Below, piece after piece: positions 44,173 to 57,255 of a stretch of 64,000 bases of DNA; positions within the stretch are counted from its first letter, which is position 1, and each line of letters starts with the position of its first letter. Origin of the DNA: Primulina eburnea (lineage: Eukaryota > Streptophyta > Magnoliopsida > Lamiales > Gesneriaceae); the NCBI RefSeq assembly GCF_022965805.1, contig NW_027331424.1, positions 1 through 64,000 of the forward strand. The letters run 5' to 3'. The notes below the pieces were generated by a model that was not told the DNA's origin, ran no database searches, and saw only the letters and a program-made list of their open reading frames with translations. A program made the position numbers and the translations under genes.

Positions 44173-46140
44173 TGTAATGCCCGGTTAGTCGTACAAATGA
44201 TAATAATGCGTTTATGTCGTTTACTATGTAGTTATTTAGATGATTAGATTTCATGTGATGATTGAGGTATCAATATTGAGATTGAACATGACTTTTATAT
44301 TGTTCATGGTGTATTGAGAATGAATATGTGTTAAAATAGTGGTATTAAGAGGTGTAGGTAGAAGTAGTGCAATGAAAGTTGGTATAGGATTGCAAGAAAT
44401 GAGACGAAATTGTGGAAGTTGTTACGCGTTTTAGCATAATGGTTTGAATATTGATCCAAATTTTGTGAGGCCTTAACCATTAGAAAGCTAATATATAATG
44501 CTACAACTTTCTTATTTTGAGTTTTGACCAAATCATTGTGGAAGACAAGCCAAAAGCGCCCCGAAGTGAGTTGTGTGTATCGTCACTCCTACAATAACAC
44601 ATGTTGGGAGAATGGGCATAACTTTTTACACAGACCTCCAAATGACATGAAACCAATGGGAGATTCAAGACAAGACATAGAGCTACAACTTCCTAGTTTA
44701 TCATTTTTCAGATTATGAATGAAAGAGACATTCCCGGAGCGATCTTTGATGAAGTAGCGCGCAGAAGCAGAACAAGTGGCGCCCGAGCGGTAAGATTTTA
44801 CCGGCCGAGCGCCGGTACTTTACAAGCTCACCAATTTTACAGAACATGTGGCGCCCGAGCGGTAGAATATGACCGCCCGAGCGCCAGTGCACCAAAATTT
44901 TACATTTTGGACAAAACATTCCACGCTCGAGCGGTAGGAAACTACCGCCCGATCGCCGCCTTTCATACAAAAAGATAAGTTTCGAATTTCTGAGCCATTG
45001 TATCAGTTATTTCCCCTTTCCTTCACAGCAAGACACGAAATAAAAACTTAGAATCTTCCTCCAAAGCTTCCTTCTTCATTCCTTTCAAAGTTTTGAGGTT
45101 AGAAGTTTATTCTCCATCAAAAGAACATCATATAGGTGTAAGTTTTCTTCTCTTTCAGTTGTTCTACATGTAGAGGAGTGATTTTCACCTAATATATACC
45201 TAGTGATGGGTTTATTGATGTATTTGACAGTATAGGAGCGAGAAACACCATCTTAAAGCAGTGTTCTTAAGCTTGGACGGTAAGTTGGCATGTTCTTGAA
45301 GTAATACATGAGTAATATTATGAATTTCAAATGCTTCCCATTGTCTATTGATATATGTACATTGTTAATATGTTTATTGATGACAACATAGCAACATATT
45401 CCATTGTTATGTATTAAATATGTAAGGAACTCAGGAATATTGATGATGGGTGCTATGTTATGAACATGAACATGAACATTGAAAGAAAAAGGACTGATTT
45501 TATATGATATAGAGCTTGTTGACATCATGGGTGGTTTTAAGTCCACCAAAGCTATTGGCCAATATATGTTCATGGGGCGTGGGGTTGCCAAAGGTTGCTC
45601 CCTGACGTCCAACACAGTAGTAGCTATATAATAAAGCAAGCACGGTAGTACAGGTCAACTAATGAGGCTCAAGTACAAAAATGAACATTGAATATATGCT
45701 ACGGTATGACATGTTTTTAAGATTCATTGTTGTCACGACTTGATATGTATGTTCCTTCGATGCATATTGATACGTATAAGTGCCAACTTATTGAGTTTTA
45801 TAAACTCACGTAGCTCATGTGTTACAGGATCAGGTAGTGAAGATGCCTAGGATGCCGGTTCGCCAATGGATGCTAGTGACATGCCCTACCTCGACAGGAA
45901 CCGGGACTTCTTATTGTATAGCTTCTGCATATGTATTGTAGTAAATTTTATATGAGGGTTTGAAACAAGTTCCATGTGATGAATGATGATACAAAGTATG
46001 TTTGTATATGAGAATATGCTTGAGCTTGTTGCTTGAGTTGAGTTTTTGGCTTATACAAAATATAGGGACATCATGCCAAAATTTTATAAATCATCAAAGT
46101 GATGCCTCTTGTTTGATTTGCTTCATACTATAGTTATATC
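44173..46140 (+). mobile_element. Gypsy 3' LTR (L6), interrupted by copia E2a
   Basis: Starts TGTAATGCCCGG after a PPT and integrase end. Body differs from L1-L4 (no GAATAAGACG hairpin seen). Contains three palindrome pairs (44778-44957), a GTAAGTTTT signal at 45138 and AT-rich sequence. No LTR terminus is visible before the antisense copia LTR begins at 46141, so it is truncated or interrupted. Short frames in it are not called. Confidence 0.75.
44778..44957 (+). repeat. Palindrome pairs, CGCCCGAGCG type (L6)
   Basis: Three ~36-bp inverted repeats at 44778, 44850 and 44922, exactly 72 bp apart. Design GGCGCCCGAGCGGTA, a 6-bp loop, TACCGCCCGAGCGCC. Nearly the same module as in L4 although the LTR bodies differ. 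Confidence 0.9.
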
Positions 46141-48273
46141 TGAAAGGGGATCGGTTACGGTGACCGGAAGCGCAACGGAAGTTCAAAAAAATCAAAAATT
46201 TGTATCAAAATTTCGGCCACCCTTTGTCTTGTGTAGCAAATACAATAAAACACAAAATTACATTCATAGTGTGTTTAGAATTTTACCTATCAATCTCAAG
46301 AGATTGATGATGGCACCAACCAAGTTGTAAACAACTTGGCTCTTTAAAAGAATGAGAATCTACAAGCTTCCTCCTTACTCCAAAATTAGGCCAACTACCA
46401 ACTAGGTAGATCCCCTCAAATTTTACACTAGAAAAATAGGAGGATTTTTCAAAGAGAAGTATTTTTCATTCCTCAACACTTGAAGAAGAAAATGAGAGAA
46501 AAACTTGGAGAGAAAATGAGGGAGAGTTCGGCCATGAGGATGCAAGAATGGGGAAGGGAGACTTGTCTTGGTAGTGGAAAAAGTAGAAATCACTTTTTGC
46601 ATGCCATGCCTTGAAAACTCAAAAAGTAGTCTCCCAACCTTTCACCTCCCATGCATGCATATTATATGGTTTTTAACAAATTAAAAACCATGGACTAAAT
46701 TTAATTATCTCAAACATATATGAGACTAATTAAACATTACTTGAATTTACCCAAGTCCCACTAGTTAAATAATTAATTTAAATTGAGCTTTACAAGACTC
46801 AATATAATTTAATTAATTCAACACTTGAATTAATTTATTATTTGGACTTTACTAGGTCCACTAGTGTTTAATTAATTCAACACTTGAATTAATTTAATTT
46901 ATTCCATAATAATGTTTATGAAAATCACAATTTTCAAATACATTATTCACTTGGCCAACTTTTAATTTAGGAACACTTCCATAAATCAAAATTTACATTT
47001 CTCTCATAGAAGTCATACTTCTATTTTTCCTTACGCCTATAAACTCATTTATAATCCGTTCAACACATTGAACTATTTTCTCCTATATAGAAGTCATACT
47101 TCTAATTTTCCTTACACTTATAAACTCCTTTATAAGCCGTTCAACACATTGAACTATTTTACTTCTCAATGGGATCTAGAAAGCTAGTACTTGTGTGGCC
47201 CTCAATGGTTCACTGATACAACTAGCTGTAGGTTCACATCTCTATGTGATTCGGACTAAACATGTCCTTATATGAGCATACCCCAATTGCTCCATTCTTA
47301 CTTATCAACTCCTTGATAACAAGAACGTCAGAACTCAAGTCTGATAGTACCCAACCAATCATGTTAAACGCATAGCAGCATCTTTTACATGATTCCCTAG
47401 GTATCAAATGATAGTGCCTGCAAGAACCATTCAATTATGGTTAGCGTACAGTACGGTCCCTTCAACTCATATATCCCGACCGATTCGACAACCATTGATA
47501 TATCGAGAGTTGTCAATGAATCGATACTATGTGTCATGTCGTAGTTGCATCGATGGTGTAATCTATGAAACCCCTTTCATAATTACAACCATACTCTGGC
47601 CAGAGATTTCAACCTACATACACATGATAACACATAGGATATCTATACCCGAAGGTAAGCGGTGAATCCCCGACTACAATGCCTCGACTACTATATGTTT
47701 CGACATGACACCCAACCTTGCCACCTGATGACCCCGTAAGAGTCGGTAAACAAGTCAAAGTGAATGCTAGCACAAAGAGTCTCAATGTTGTCCCGGGTCA
47801 TAAAGACTAATGGTGTACAACCATAAACTAGGACGTTTCAACTCGATAAGTGAGAACCACTTGGAAAGTCCTTTAATGGAGGGTTATTCAGTGCACTCTA
47901 CCAGGAGAACATATCTACATGCTCGGACATCACAATGTCCCCTACCAATGAAACATGGTACTCACATCGCAGATACTAGTCTCTAACTCGAGCGGCCTAT
48001 ATCCTTCTTAGTGGCGGCATGAATCGACTAGGAACCGTTTTGAATATACAGTATTACAAATATGAGTTTCATGATACTCATCATATGAGCATCTCATATT
48101 CTTTCTACTATTTGTATATTCAAGGGCTTTATCTATGCAACTAGCATGGGTATACAGATAAAGATGTGCCAAAATAATAATTTCAAATATTACTAAAATA
48201 AAGACTGCTTATACATAGAGTTTCATTGTGAACACTCGGCCAACACTTGGCTCGACGGGCACCTACTCGAACA
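46141..48273 (-). mobile_element. 3' LTR of E2a
   Basis: 2,133 bp, same family as the E1 LTR but clearly diverged. It carries an extra copy of a segment with GAAGTCATACTTCTA near 47005-47105 that the E1 LTR lacks. The twin AT palindromes are near 46805-46895. Confidence 0.88.
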
Positions 48274-49837
48274 ATCTCCCACTTGCACTAGAGCCAACTA
48301 CCCGTATGCTTCAAACCCATTGATTCGCGATGCATCTCGAATAATGGTCCAGGTAAAGGCTTAGCTAGTGGATCAACAACATTGTCTGCGGAGCTGACTT
48401 TGTCGATAGACACTTCTCTTTCCACAATCTCTCCGAGGATGTGGTACTTTCTCAATACTAGTTTGGATTTCTGATGAGACCTTGGCTCCTTTGCTTGAGC
48501 TACAGCTCCCGTGTTTTCACAAAACATTGGGACAGGAGCAACTTCATTATGAATGACGCCCAGCTTTTGGACGAAATTCCTTATCCAAACAGCTTCCCTT
48601 GCTGCATCCGATGCAGCAATGTATTCGGCCTCTTGCTGGAATCTGCAGAATTGTCTTGCTTGGAACTCTTCCAAGAGACAGCAGCACCATTGAGCATGAA
48701 TACAAACCTAGAGGTTGACTTCGAGTCATCGATATCGCTTTGGAAGCTACAGACGGTATAGCCTTCCAATTTCAGTTCTCCACCCCCATAGACCAAGAAC
48801 AATTTATTGGTCCTTCTCAAATACTTGAGGATGTCTTTCACAACTTTCAGGTGTGGAAGACCAGGGTTCGTTTGATATATACTCACTACACTTAGTGCGA
48901 AAACCACGTCAGGACGTGTAGATATCATCTCATACATTATGATACCAATCGTAGATGCATAAGAAATGCCTGTCATCGCCGCTATCTCTGCATCAGTCAT
49001 GGGAGACATAGACTTGGATAGGGACACGCCATGACACATTGGTAGGTGTCCTCTCTTGGACTCACCCATCGAGAACTGCTTCACGATGGTATCAATGTAT
49101 GTGGACTGGGTGAGATCAAGCAATCTTTTCGATCTATCTCTATAGATCTGTATCCCAATACAAAAGATGCTTCACCCAAGTCCTGCATCGAGAACTTACT
49201 CGCTAACCATATATTAGTTGATTGCAACATTCCTACATCATTCCCAATGAGTAGAATATCATCAACATACAACACCAGGAATGTCACAGCACTCCCACTG
49301 ACCTTCTTATACACACAGGGTATCTCAGGATTCTTAGCAAAACCAAACTCTTTGATTGTACTATCGAATCTGAGGTTCCAACTCCCAGATGCCTGCTTTA
49401 GACCATAAATAGATCTCTGAAGTTTGCATACCATATGCTCACTTCCGATAAATGTAAACCTTTCAGGTTGAGACATGTAAATCACTTTCTTAAAATCCCC
49501 ATTAAGAAAGTCTGTCTTGACATCCATCTGCCATATCTCATAGTCATACCATGCAGCTATGGCTGGAAATATCCTTATAGACTTGAACATTGCAACTGGT
49601 CAAAAGGTTTCCTCAAAGTCAACTCCTTGTATTTGAATATATCCTTTTGCCACCAATCGCGCCTTGAAGTTCAATACCTTCCCATCCGCCCCAAGTCCCT
49701 ATGGGAACCGTTCCCTCAGGTGGATCTATAAGATCCCACACTTGGTTTGAATGCATGGAATTCATCTCAGATTCCATAGCTTCAAGCCATTTGGATGAAT
49801 CGGCATCAGATAACGCTTCCTTGAAGGTCCTTGGATG
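48274..49837 (-). pseudogene. Copia RT-RNase H remnant (E2a)
   Basis: Pieces on the minus strand: 49081-49590 (RT, with YVDDILLIG), 48581-49123 (RT end and RNase H) and 48288-48674 (RNase H end, with [14 protein letters not shown]). Frames are broken near 49152, 48645 and elsewhere. It shares with E1 the loss of one base in the GTATTGGGATACAG stretch and the 23-nt deletion near 49696; E3 has neither lesion. Confidence 0.88.
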
Positions 49838-49985
49838 TGGGGACCCGGACGCTGATCTTTTTCTTAATTTTCTTTTGGGATTTAATTATCAATTAAGATA
49901 AAACAGGGTCTAAAAATTTTCTTTTTAAAATGTAAATGCGGAAGGTAATGGAATCTAAATAATATACATCTCAGTATAAAATACA
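49838..49985 (-). mobile_element. 148-bp gypsy LTR end fragment between copia copies
   Basis: TGTGGGGACCCGG on the plus strand matches the antisense terminus of L3/L4 (GGTCCCCACA), followed by ~135 bp of related LTR sequence. It separates the truncated RT of E2a from the LTR of E2b. Confidence 0.75.
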
Positions 49986-52430
49986 TGAAAGCGGACCGGT
50001 TACGGTGGCCGGAAGCCCAACGGAAGTCAAAATTTTTAATTTTAAAGTTAAAATTTCGGCCACCTTGTTTTTATGCAACATTTACAATCAAACACCATAA
50101 AACATACATAGGGTGTTTAAAGAAGATATTACCTATCAATCTCAAGAGATTGATGAATGGCACCAACTTTGTTGTAAACAACAAAGCTCTTCAAAGGAAG
50201 ACAAGTTTACAAGCTACCTCCTTTCCTTCAAAATCAAGCCCACCACTTGCAAGCTAAATCCCTTCTTGTTTTGCACTAGAAAAACAAGAAGATTTTTCAA
50301 AGAAAAGAAGTTTGTATCTTCAACAACTTGAAGAACAAAAGAGAGGAAAAACTTGAGAGTGAATGGAATGGGATTTTCGGCCAAAAGGGGAGAATGGAGT
50401 GGGGGGGAGACTAGCCTTGGTTGTTGAAAAAGGTAGAATCACTTTTTGCATGCCATGCTTTGAAAACACAAAAAGTAGTCTCCCAACCCTTCACCTCCCA
50501 TGCATGCATATTATATGGTTTTTAATCAAATTAAAAACCTTGGACTAAATTTAATTATCTCAAACATATTTGAGACTAATTAAACATTACTTGAATTTAC
50601 CCAAGTCCCACTAGTTAAATAATTATTTTAATTGAGCTCTACAAGACTCAATATTATTTAATTAATTCAACACTTGAATTAATTTAATTATTTGGACTCT
50701 ACTAGGTCCACTAGTGTTTAATTAATTCAACACTTGAATTAATTTAATTTAGTTCATAATAATGTTTATGAAAATCACAAGTTTCAAATACATTATTCCC
50801 TTGGCCAAATTTTAATTTTAGGAACACTTCCATAAATTAAAATTTATATTTCTCTCATAGAAGTCATACTTCTATTTTTCCTCACGCCTATAAACTCATT
50901 TATAAGCCGTTCAACCCATTGAACTATTTTACTTCTCATCGGGATTTAGAAAGCTAGTACTTGTGTGGCCCTCAATGGTTCATTGATACAACTAGCCGTG
51001 GGTTCACATCTCCATGTGATTCGGACTAAACATGTCCTTATTCGAGCATACCCCAATTGCTCCATTCTTACTTATCAACTCCTTGATAATAATAACGTCA
51101 GAACTCAAGTCTGATAGTACCCATCCAATCACGTTAAACGCCTAGCAGCATCGCTTACGTGATTCCCTAGGTATCACATGATAGTGCCTGCAAGAACCAT
51201 TCAATTATGGTTAGCGTACAGTACGGTCCCTTCAACTCATATATCCCGACCGATTCGACAACTATTGGTTTATCGAGAGTTGTCAATGAATCGATACTAT
51301 GTGTCATGTTGTGGTTGCATCGATGGTGTAATCTATGAAACCCCTTTCATAATTACCACCATACTCTGATAAGAGATTTCAACCCACACATACATGAAAA
51401 ACACATAGGATATCCATACCCGAAGGTAAGCGGTGAATCCCCGACTACAATGCATCGACTCCTATGTGTTTCGACAGAACACCTAACCTTGCCACCTGAT
51501 GACCCCATAAGAGTCGGTAAACAAGTCAAAGTGTAATTCTAGCACATAGAGTCTCAATGTTGTCTCGGGTCATAAGGACTAATGGTGTACAACCATAAAC
51601 CAGGACTTTTCCACTCGATAAGTGAGAACCACTTGGAAAGTCCTTTTATGGAGGGTTGTTCAGTGCACTCTACAAGGAGCACCTATCTGCATGTTCGGAC
51701 ATCACAATGTCCCCTACCAATGAAACATGGTACTCACATCGCAGATACTAGTCTCTAACTCGAGCGGCCTATATCCTTCTTAGTGGCGGCTGAATCGACT
51801 AGGAACCGTTTAGAATATATAGTATTACAAATATGAGTTTCATGATACTCATCATATGAGCATTTCATATTCTTTTTACTATTTGTATATTCAAGGACTT
51901 TATCTATGCAACTAGCATGGGTAAACAGATAAAGATGCGCCAATATAATAAATTCAAATATTGTTAAAATAAAGATCGTTTATACATAGAGTTTCATCGT
52001 GAACACTCGGCCAACACTTGGCTCGACGTGCACCTACTCTAACAATCTCCCACTTGCACTAGAGCCAACTACCCATATACTTCAGACCCATTGATTCGCG
52101 ATACTTCTCGAATGATGGTCCTGGTAAAGGCTTAGTTAGTGGATCAGCAACATTATCTGCGGAGCCGACTTTGTCAATCGTGACATCTCCTCTTTCCGCG
52201 ATCTCTCTGAGGATGTGGTACTTTCTCAATACATGTTTGGACTTCTGATGAGACGTTGGCTCCTTCGCTTGAGCTATGGCTCCCGTGTGGTCACACATCA
52301 CCGGGATAGGAGCAACTCCATTAGGAATGACGCCCAACTCTTGAACGAAATTCATAATCCAAACAGCCTCCTTTGCTGCAGCCGATGCAGCAATGTATTC
52401 TGCCTCAGTGGTGGAATCCGCAGTACTATC
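49986..52430 (-). mobile_element. Copia copy E2b, antisense 3' end
   Basis: 3' LTR (49986-52044, 2,059 bp), PPT (52045-52055) and ~375 bp of RNase H, cut at 52430 by the LTR of E3. The twin AT palindromes are near 50660-50745. Confidence 0.88.
52059..52430 (-). pseudogene. Copia RNase H end (E2b)
   Basis: Reads toward lower coordinates: [19 protein letters not shown], then [17 protein letters not shown] and HQKSKHVLRKYHILREI, to the polyprotein stop. It is interrupted at the QDS/TADSTT region by E3, so its N-terminal part is missing. Confidence 0.85.
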
Positions 52431-54575
52431 TGAAAGAGGATCGGTTACGGTGGCCAGAAACGCAACGGAAGCACAAAATTTTTCATTTTAGCATATAAAT
52501 TTCGGCCACCATGAGTTTGTGTAGAAAATACAATAGAACACCAAAATGACATTCATAGTGTGTTTAGAAATAGTTACCTATCAACCTCTTTAGGTTGATG
52601 ATGGCTCCAACCAAGTTGTAATCAACTTGGCTCTTGAATGGAATGAAGATCTACAAGCTTCCTTGGACTCCTTTCTTTCCTTCAAATTAGGCCCACCACT
52701 TGCAAACTAGAACCCCTCTTATTTTGCACTAGAAAAATAAAAGGATTTTTCAAAGACAAGTATTTTTCTTCTTCAACACTTGAAGAGAAAAATTGAGAGA
52801 AAACTTGAGAGAATATGTGTGTATATTTCGGCCATTGCATATTGTAAATGGGGAAGGGAGACTTGTCTTGGTCTTGTAAAAAGTAGAGACAAAAGTAGCA
52901 TGCCAAGCCTTGATAGTTGCAAAAGTTGTCTCCAACCCTTCACCTCCCATGCCTGCATATATTATATTGTTTTTAACAAATTAAAAACCATGGACTAAAT
53001 TTAATTATCTCAAACATATTTAAGACTAATTAAACATTACTTGAATTTACCCAAGTCCCACTAGTTAAATAATTAATTTAAATTGAGCTCTACAAGACTC
53101 AATATGATTTAATAAATTCAACACTTGAATTAATTTAATTATTTGGACTCTACTAGGTCCACTAGCGTTTAATTAATTCAACACTTGAATTAATTTAATT
53201 GAGTCCATAATAATGTTTATGAAAATCACAATTTTCAAATACATTATTCACTTGGCCAACTTTTAATTTAGGAACACTTCAATAAATTAAAATTTACATT
53301 TCTCTCATAGAAGTCATACTTCTATTTTTCCTTACACTTATAAACTCATTTTTAAGTCGTTCAACACATTGAACTAGTTTTTCCTTTATAGAAGTCATAC
53401 TTCTAATTTTCCTTACGCTTATAAACTCCTTTATAAGCCGTTCAACACATTGAATTAATTTTACTTCTCAACGGGATCTAGAAAGCCAGCACTTGTGTGG
53501 CCCTCAATGGTTCATTGATACAACTTGCCGTGGGTTCACATCTCCATGTGATTCGGACTAAACATGTCCTTATATGAGCATACCCCAATTGCTCCATTCT
53601 TACTTATCAACTCCTTGATAACAAGAACGTCAGAACTCAAGTCTGATAGTACCCAACCAATCATGTTAAACGCCTAGCAGCATCGCTTACATGATTCCCT
53701 AGGTATCAAATGATAGTTCCTGCAAGAACCATTCAATTATGGTTAGCGTACAGTACGGTCCCTTCAACTCATATATCCCGACCGATTCGACAACCATTGG
53801 TTTATCGAGAGTTGTCAATGAATCGATACTATGTGTCATGCCATAGTTGCATCGATGGTGTAATCTATGAAACTCCTTTCATAATTACCACCAAACTCTG
53901 ATCAGAGATTTCACACTACATATACATGAAAACACATAGGATATCCCTACCCGAAGGTAAGCGGTGAATCCCCGACTACAATGCATCGACTCCTATATGT
54001 TTCGACAGAACACCCAACCTTGCCACCTGATGATCCCTTGAGAGTCGGTAAACAAGTCAAAGTGCAATGCTAGCACATAGAGTCTCAATGTTGTCCCGGG
54101 TCATAAGGACTAATGGTGTACAACCATAAACTAGGACGTTTCCACTCGATAAGTGAGAACCACTTGGAAAGTCCTTTAATGGAGGGTTGTTCAGTGCACT
54201 CTACCAGGAGCACCTATCTGAATGCTTGAACATCACAATGTCCCCTACCAATGAAACATGGTACTCACATCGCAGATACTAGTCTCTAACTCGAGCGGCC
54301 TATATCCTTCTTAGCGGCGGCTTAATCGACTAGGAACTGTTTAGAATATACAGTATTCCAAATATGAGTTTCATGATACTCATCATATGAGCATCTCATA
54401 TTCTTTCTACTATTTGTATATTCAAAGACTTTATCTATGCAACTAGCTTGGGTATACAGATAAAGATGGGCCAAAACAATAATTTCAAATATAATTAAAA
54501 TAAAGATCGTTTATACATAGAGTTTCATTGTGAACACTCGGCCAACACTTGGCTCGACAGGCACCTACTTTAACA
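52431..54575 (-). mobile_element. 3' LTR of E3
   Basis: 2,145 bp, ends TGAAAGAGG and TTAACA on the plus strand. Like E2a it has the duplicated GAAGTCATACTTCTA-containing segment (~53310-53410). It is very similar to the partial 5' LTR 60331-61826; the two share the ACCTCT-type changes near 52575/60480, so they were one pair. Confidence 0.9.
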
Positions 54576-54589
54576 ATCTCCCACTTGCA

Positions 54590-55858
54590 CTAGAGCCAAC
54601 TACCCATATGCTTCAAACCCATTGATTCGCGATGCTTCCCGTATAATGGTCCAGGTAAAGGCTTAGTTAGTGGATCAGCAACATTATCTGCGGAGTCGAC
54701 TTTGTCAATCATGACATCTCCTCTTTCCACGATCTCTCTGAGGATGTGGTACTTTCTCAATACGTGTTTGGACTTCTGATGGGACCTCGGCTCCTTTGCT
54801 TGAGCAATGGCTCCCGTGTTGTCACAAAACACCGGGACAGGATCAAATCCATTAGGAATGACGCCCAACTCTTGGACGAAATTCCTTATCCAAACTGCCT
54901 CTTTTGCTGCAGCTGATGCAGCAATGTATTCTGCCTCAGTGGTGGAATCCGCTGTACTGTCTTGCTTGGAACTCTTCCAAGAGACAGCAGCACCATTGAG
55001 CATGAATATGAATCCAGATGTTGATTTTGAGTCATCAATATCGCTTTGGAAGCTAGAGTCGGTATAGCCATCCAATTTTAGTTCTCCACCCCCATAGACC
55101 AAGAACAATTTATTGGTCCTCCTCAAGTACTTGAGGATGTCTTTCACAGCTTTCCAATGTGGAAGACCAGGGTTCGATTGATATCTACTCACTACACTTA
55201 GTGCAAAAGCCACGTCAGGACGTGTGGATATCATTTCATGCATGATGCTACCAATTGCCGAAGCATACGGAATGTGTGTCATCGCCGCTATCTCCGCATC
55301 AGTCTTGGGAGACATAGACTTGGATAGGGTCATGCCATGACACATTGGTAGATATCCTCTCTTGGACTCATCCATCGAGAATCGCTTCAGGATGGTATCA
55401 ATGTATGTGGACTGGGTGAGACCATGCAATCTCTTTGATCTATCTCTATAGATCTGTATTCCCAATACAAAAGATGCTTCACCCAAGTCTTGCATCGAGA
55501 ACTTGCTTGCTAACCATATCTTGGTTGATTGCAACATTCCTACATCATTCCCAATGAGTAGAATGTCATCAACATACAGCACCAAGAATGTCACAGCACT
55601 CCCACTGACCTTCTTATACACACAGGGTTCCTCAGGATTCTTAGTAAAATCAAACTCTTTGATTGTACTATCGAATCTAAGGTTCCAACTCCTAGATGCC
55701 TGTTTTAGACCATAAATAGATCTCTGAAGTTTGCATACCATATGCTCACTTCCGACAGATGTAAACCCTTCGGGTTGAGACATGTAAATTTCTTCCTTAA
55801 TATCCCAATTAAGAAAGGCTGTCTTAACATCCATCTGCCATATCTCATAGTCATACAT
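54590..55858 (-). pseudogene. Copia RT-RNase H (E3)
   Basis: 422 open residues. The RT core has YGLKQASRSW at residues 49-58 and the catalytic YVDD at 95-98. RNase H begins near residue 262 ([12 protein letters not shown]), with TEAEYIAAS further on. The C terminus HMGSWL is the polyprotein end, followed by the PPT. Separated from the upstream RT part by a one-base deletion in IAAWYDYE near 55857. RT and RNase H make and process the cDNA in particles; here they cannot be produced from the full polyprotein. Confidence 0.88.
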
Positions 55859-56484
55859 GCAGCTATGGCTAGCAAAATCCTTATGGACTTGAACATTGCG
55901 ACTGGAGAAAAGATTTCTTCAAAGTCAACTCCTTGTCTTTGAGTATATCCTTTTGCCACCAATCGCGCTTTGAAGGTCAATACCTTCCCATCCACCCCAA
56001 GTTTCCTCTTGTAAATCCATTTACACCCTATGGGAACAGTTCCCTCAGGTGGATCCACAAGATTCCACACTTGGTTCGAATGCATGGAATTCATCTCAGA
56101 TTCCATTGCTTCCAGCCACTTGGATGAATCGGCATCAGATAACGCTTCCTTGAAGGTCCTTGGATCATATCCAAGGTTAGGCTCATCATGGCCCTCTTCA
56201 AGTAGCAGACCATACCTCATAGGTGGTCTCGAGACTCTCTCGGATCTTCTAGGAGCTTGTATCTCCTCCCTTGGCTCTTCGGGTGTGGGTTCTACAATTG
56301 TGGGTGTCTCTCGAACTTCTTCGATTTCTATCATCTCTACTTTTCTATTCAATAGAAATTCCCTTTCCAAAAAGGTTGCATTCCTAGAAACAAATACCTT
56401 TGTTTCTTGGGGATGATAGAAGTAATATCCAACATAATTCTTTGGATATCCCACAAAGTAACATAAAATGGATCGACAATCCAA
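55705..56484 (-). pseudogene. Copia integrase end-RT N-terminal part (E3)
   Basis: 259-residue frame: end of the integrase region, an acidic linker (EEVRETPTIVEPTPEEPREE), then RT with WKWIYKRK-like and [22 protein letters not shown] motifs. Leaves frame at the one-base deletion near 55857. Preceded in frame by a TGA at 56488-56490, where E1 has GGA. Confidence 0.88.
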
Positions 56485-56490
56485 TTTATC

Positions 56491-57255
56491 TCACACTACC
56501 TGCTTCACATAAGCAGGGCACCCCCATATTCTAAAATATGAATATTTGGGTGGCTTACCCATCCATATCTCATATGATGTCTTATCAACTACTTTTGTAT
56601 GGACATTGTTCAACAACAGTGCCGCTGTCTCAAGCGCATATCCCCAAAAGGATGGCGGCAACTCCGTGAACCCCATCATAGACCGAACCATGTCCATCAA
56701 AGTCCGGTTACGACGCTCCGAAACACCATTCAACTGTGGTGTAGCGGGCGGAGTCCACTGCGAGAGAATCCCATTCTCCCTTAGATACTCTTGGAACTCG
56801 GCACTCAAGTACTCACCACCCCGATCCGATCGAAGTGTCTTGATGCTTCGTCCCAACTGATTCTCTACTTCACTTCTGAATTCTTTGAACCTTTCAAAAG
56901 CTTCAGATTTGTATTTCATCAAATACACATACCCATACCTCGAGAAATCATCGGTAAAGGTGATGAAGTAGGCATGTCCATGCTTAGTGGTGATGCTAAG
57001 CGGACCGCACACATCGGTATGGATCAAATCCAATAACCCTTTGGCTCGCTACACATGGCCCTTAAATGGAATTTTGGTCATCTTTCCTTTTAGACAGAAT
57101 TCACAAGTCGTGAGAGCATTAATATCAGACATATCAAACATGCCAACTCCCACTAGCTTGTTCATCCTTCTTAAGGAAATATGTCCTAATCGAGCATGCC
57201 ATAATTGTGCCGAATTTAGAGTATCTTGTTTTCTCTTGTTTGTTGTTGTTATCGC
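56491..57255 (-). pseudogene. Copia integrase (E3)
   Basis: In frame with gag but split by stops. The zinc-binding part (HARLGHISLRRM...CEFCLKGK) reads from 57255 to a TAG at 57049-57051. The core then runs open from 57033 to 56491, with the triad at D7, D70 and E106 of that frame (HTDVCG, LRSDRGGEY, LNGVSERRN), DD35E spacing. The core ends in YEIWMGKPPKYSY. This is the segment missing from E1. Confidence 0.9.

Larger units (their letters stand above)
46141..49837 (-). mobile_element. Copia copy E2a, antisense 3' half
   Basis: Antisense: 3' LTR (46141-48273), PPT, RNase H and RT, then cut within the N-terminal RT region at 49837 by a gypsy LTR fragment. Gag, protease, integrase and the 5' LTR are absent. 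Confidence 0.88.
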
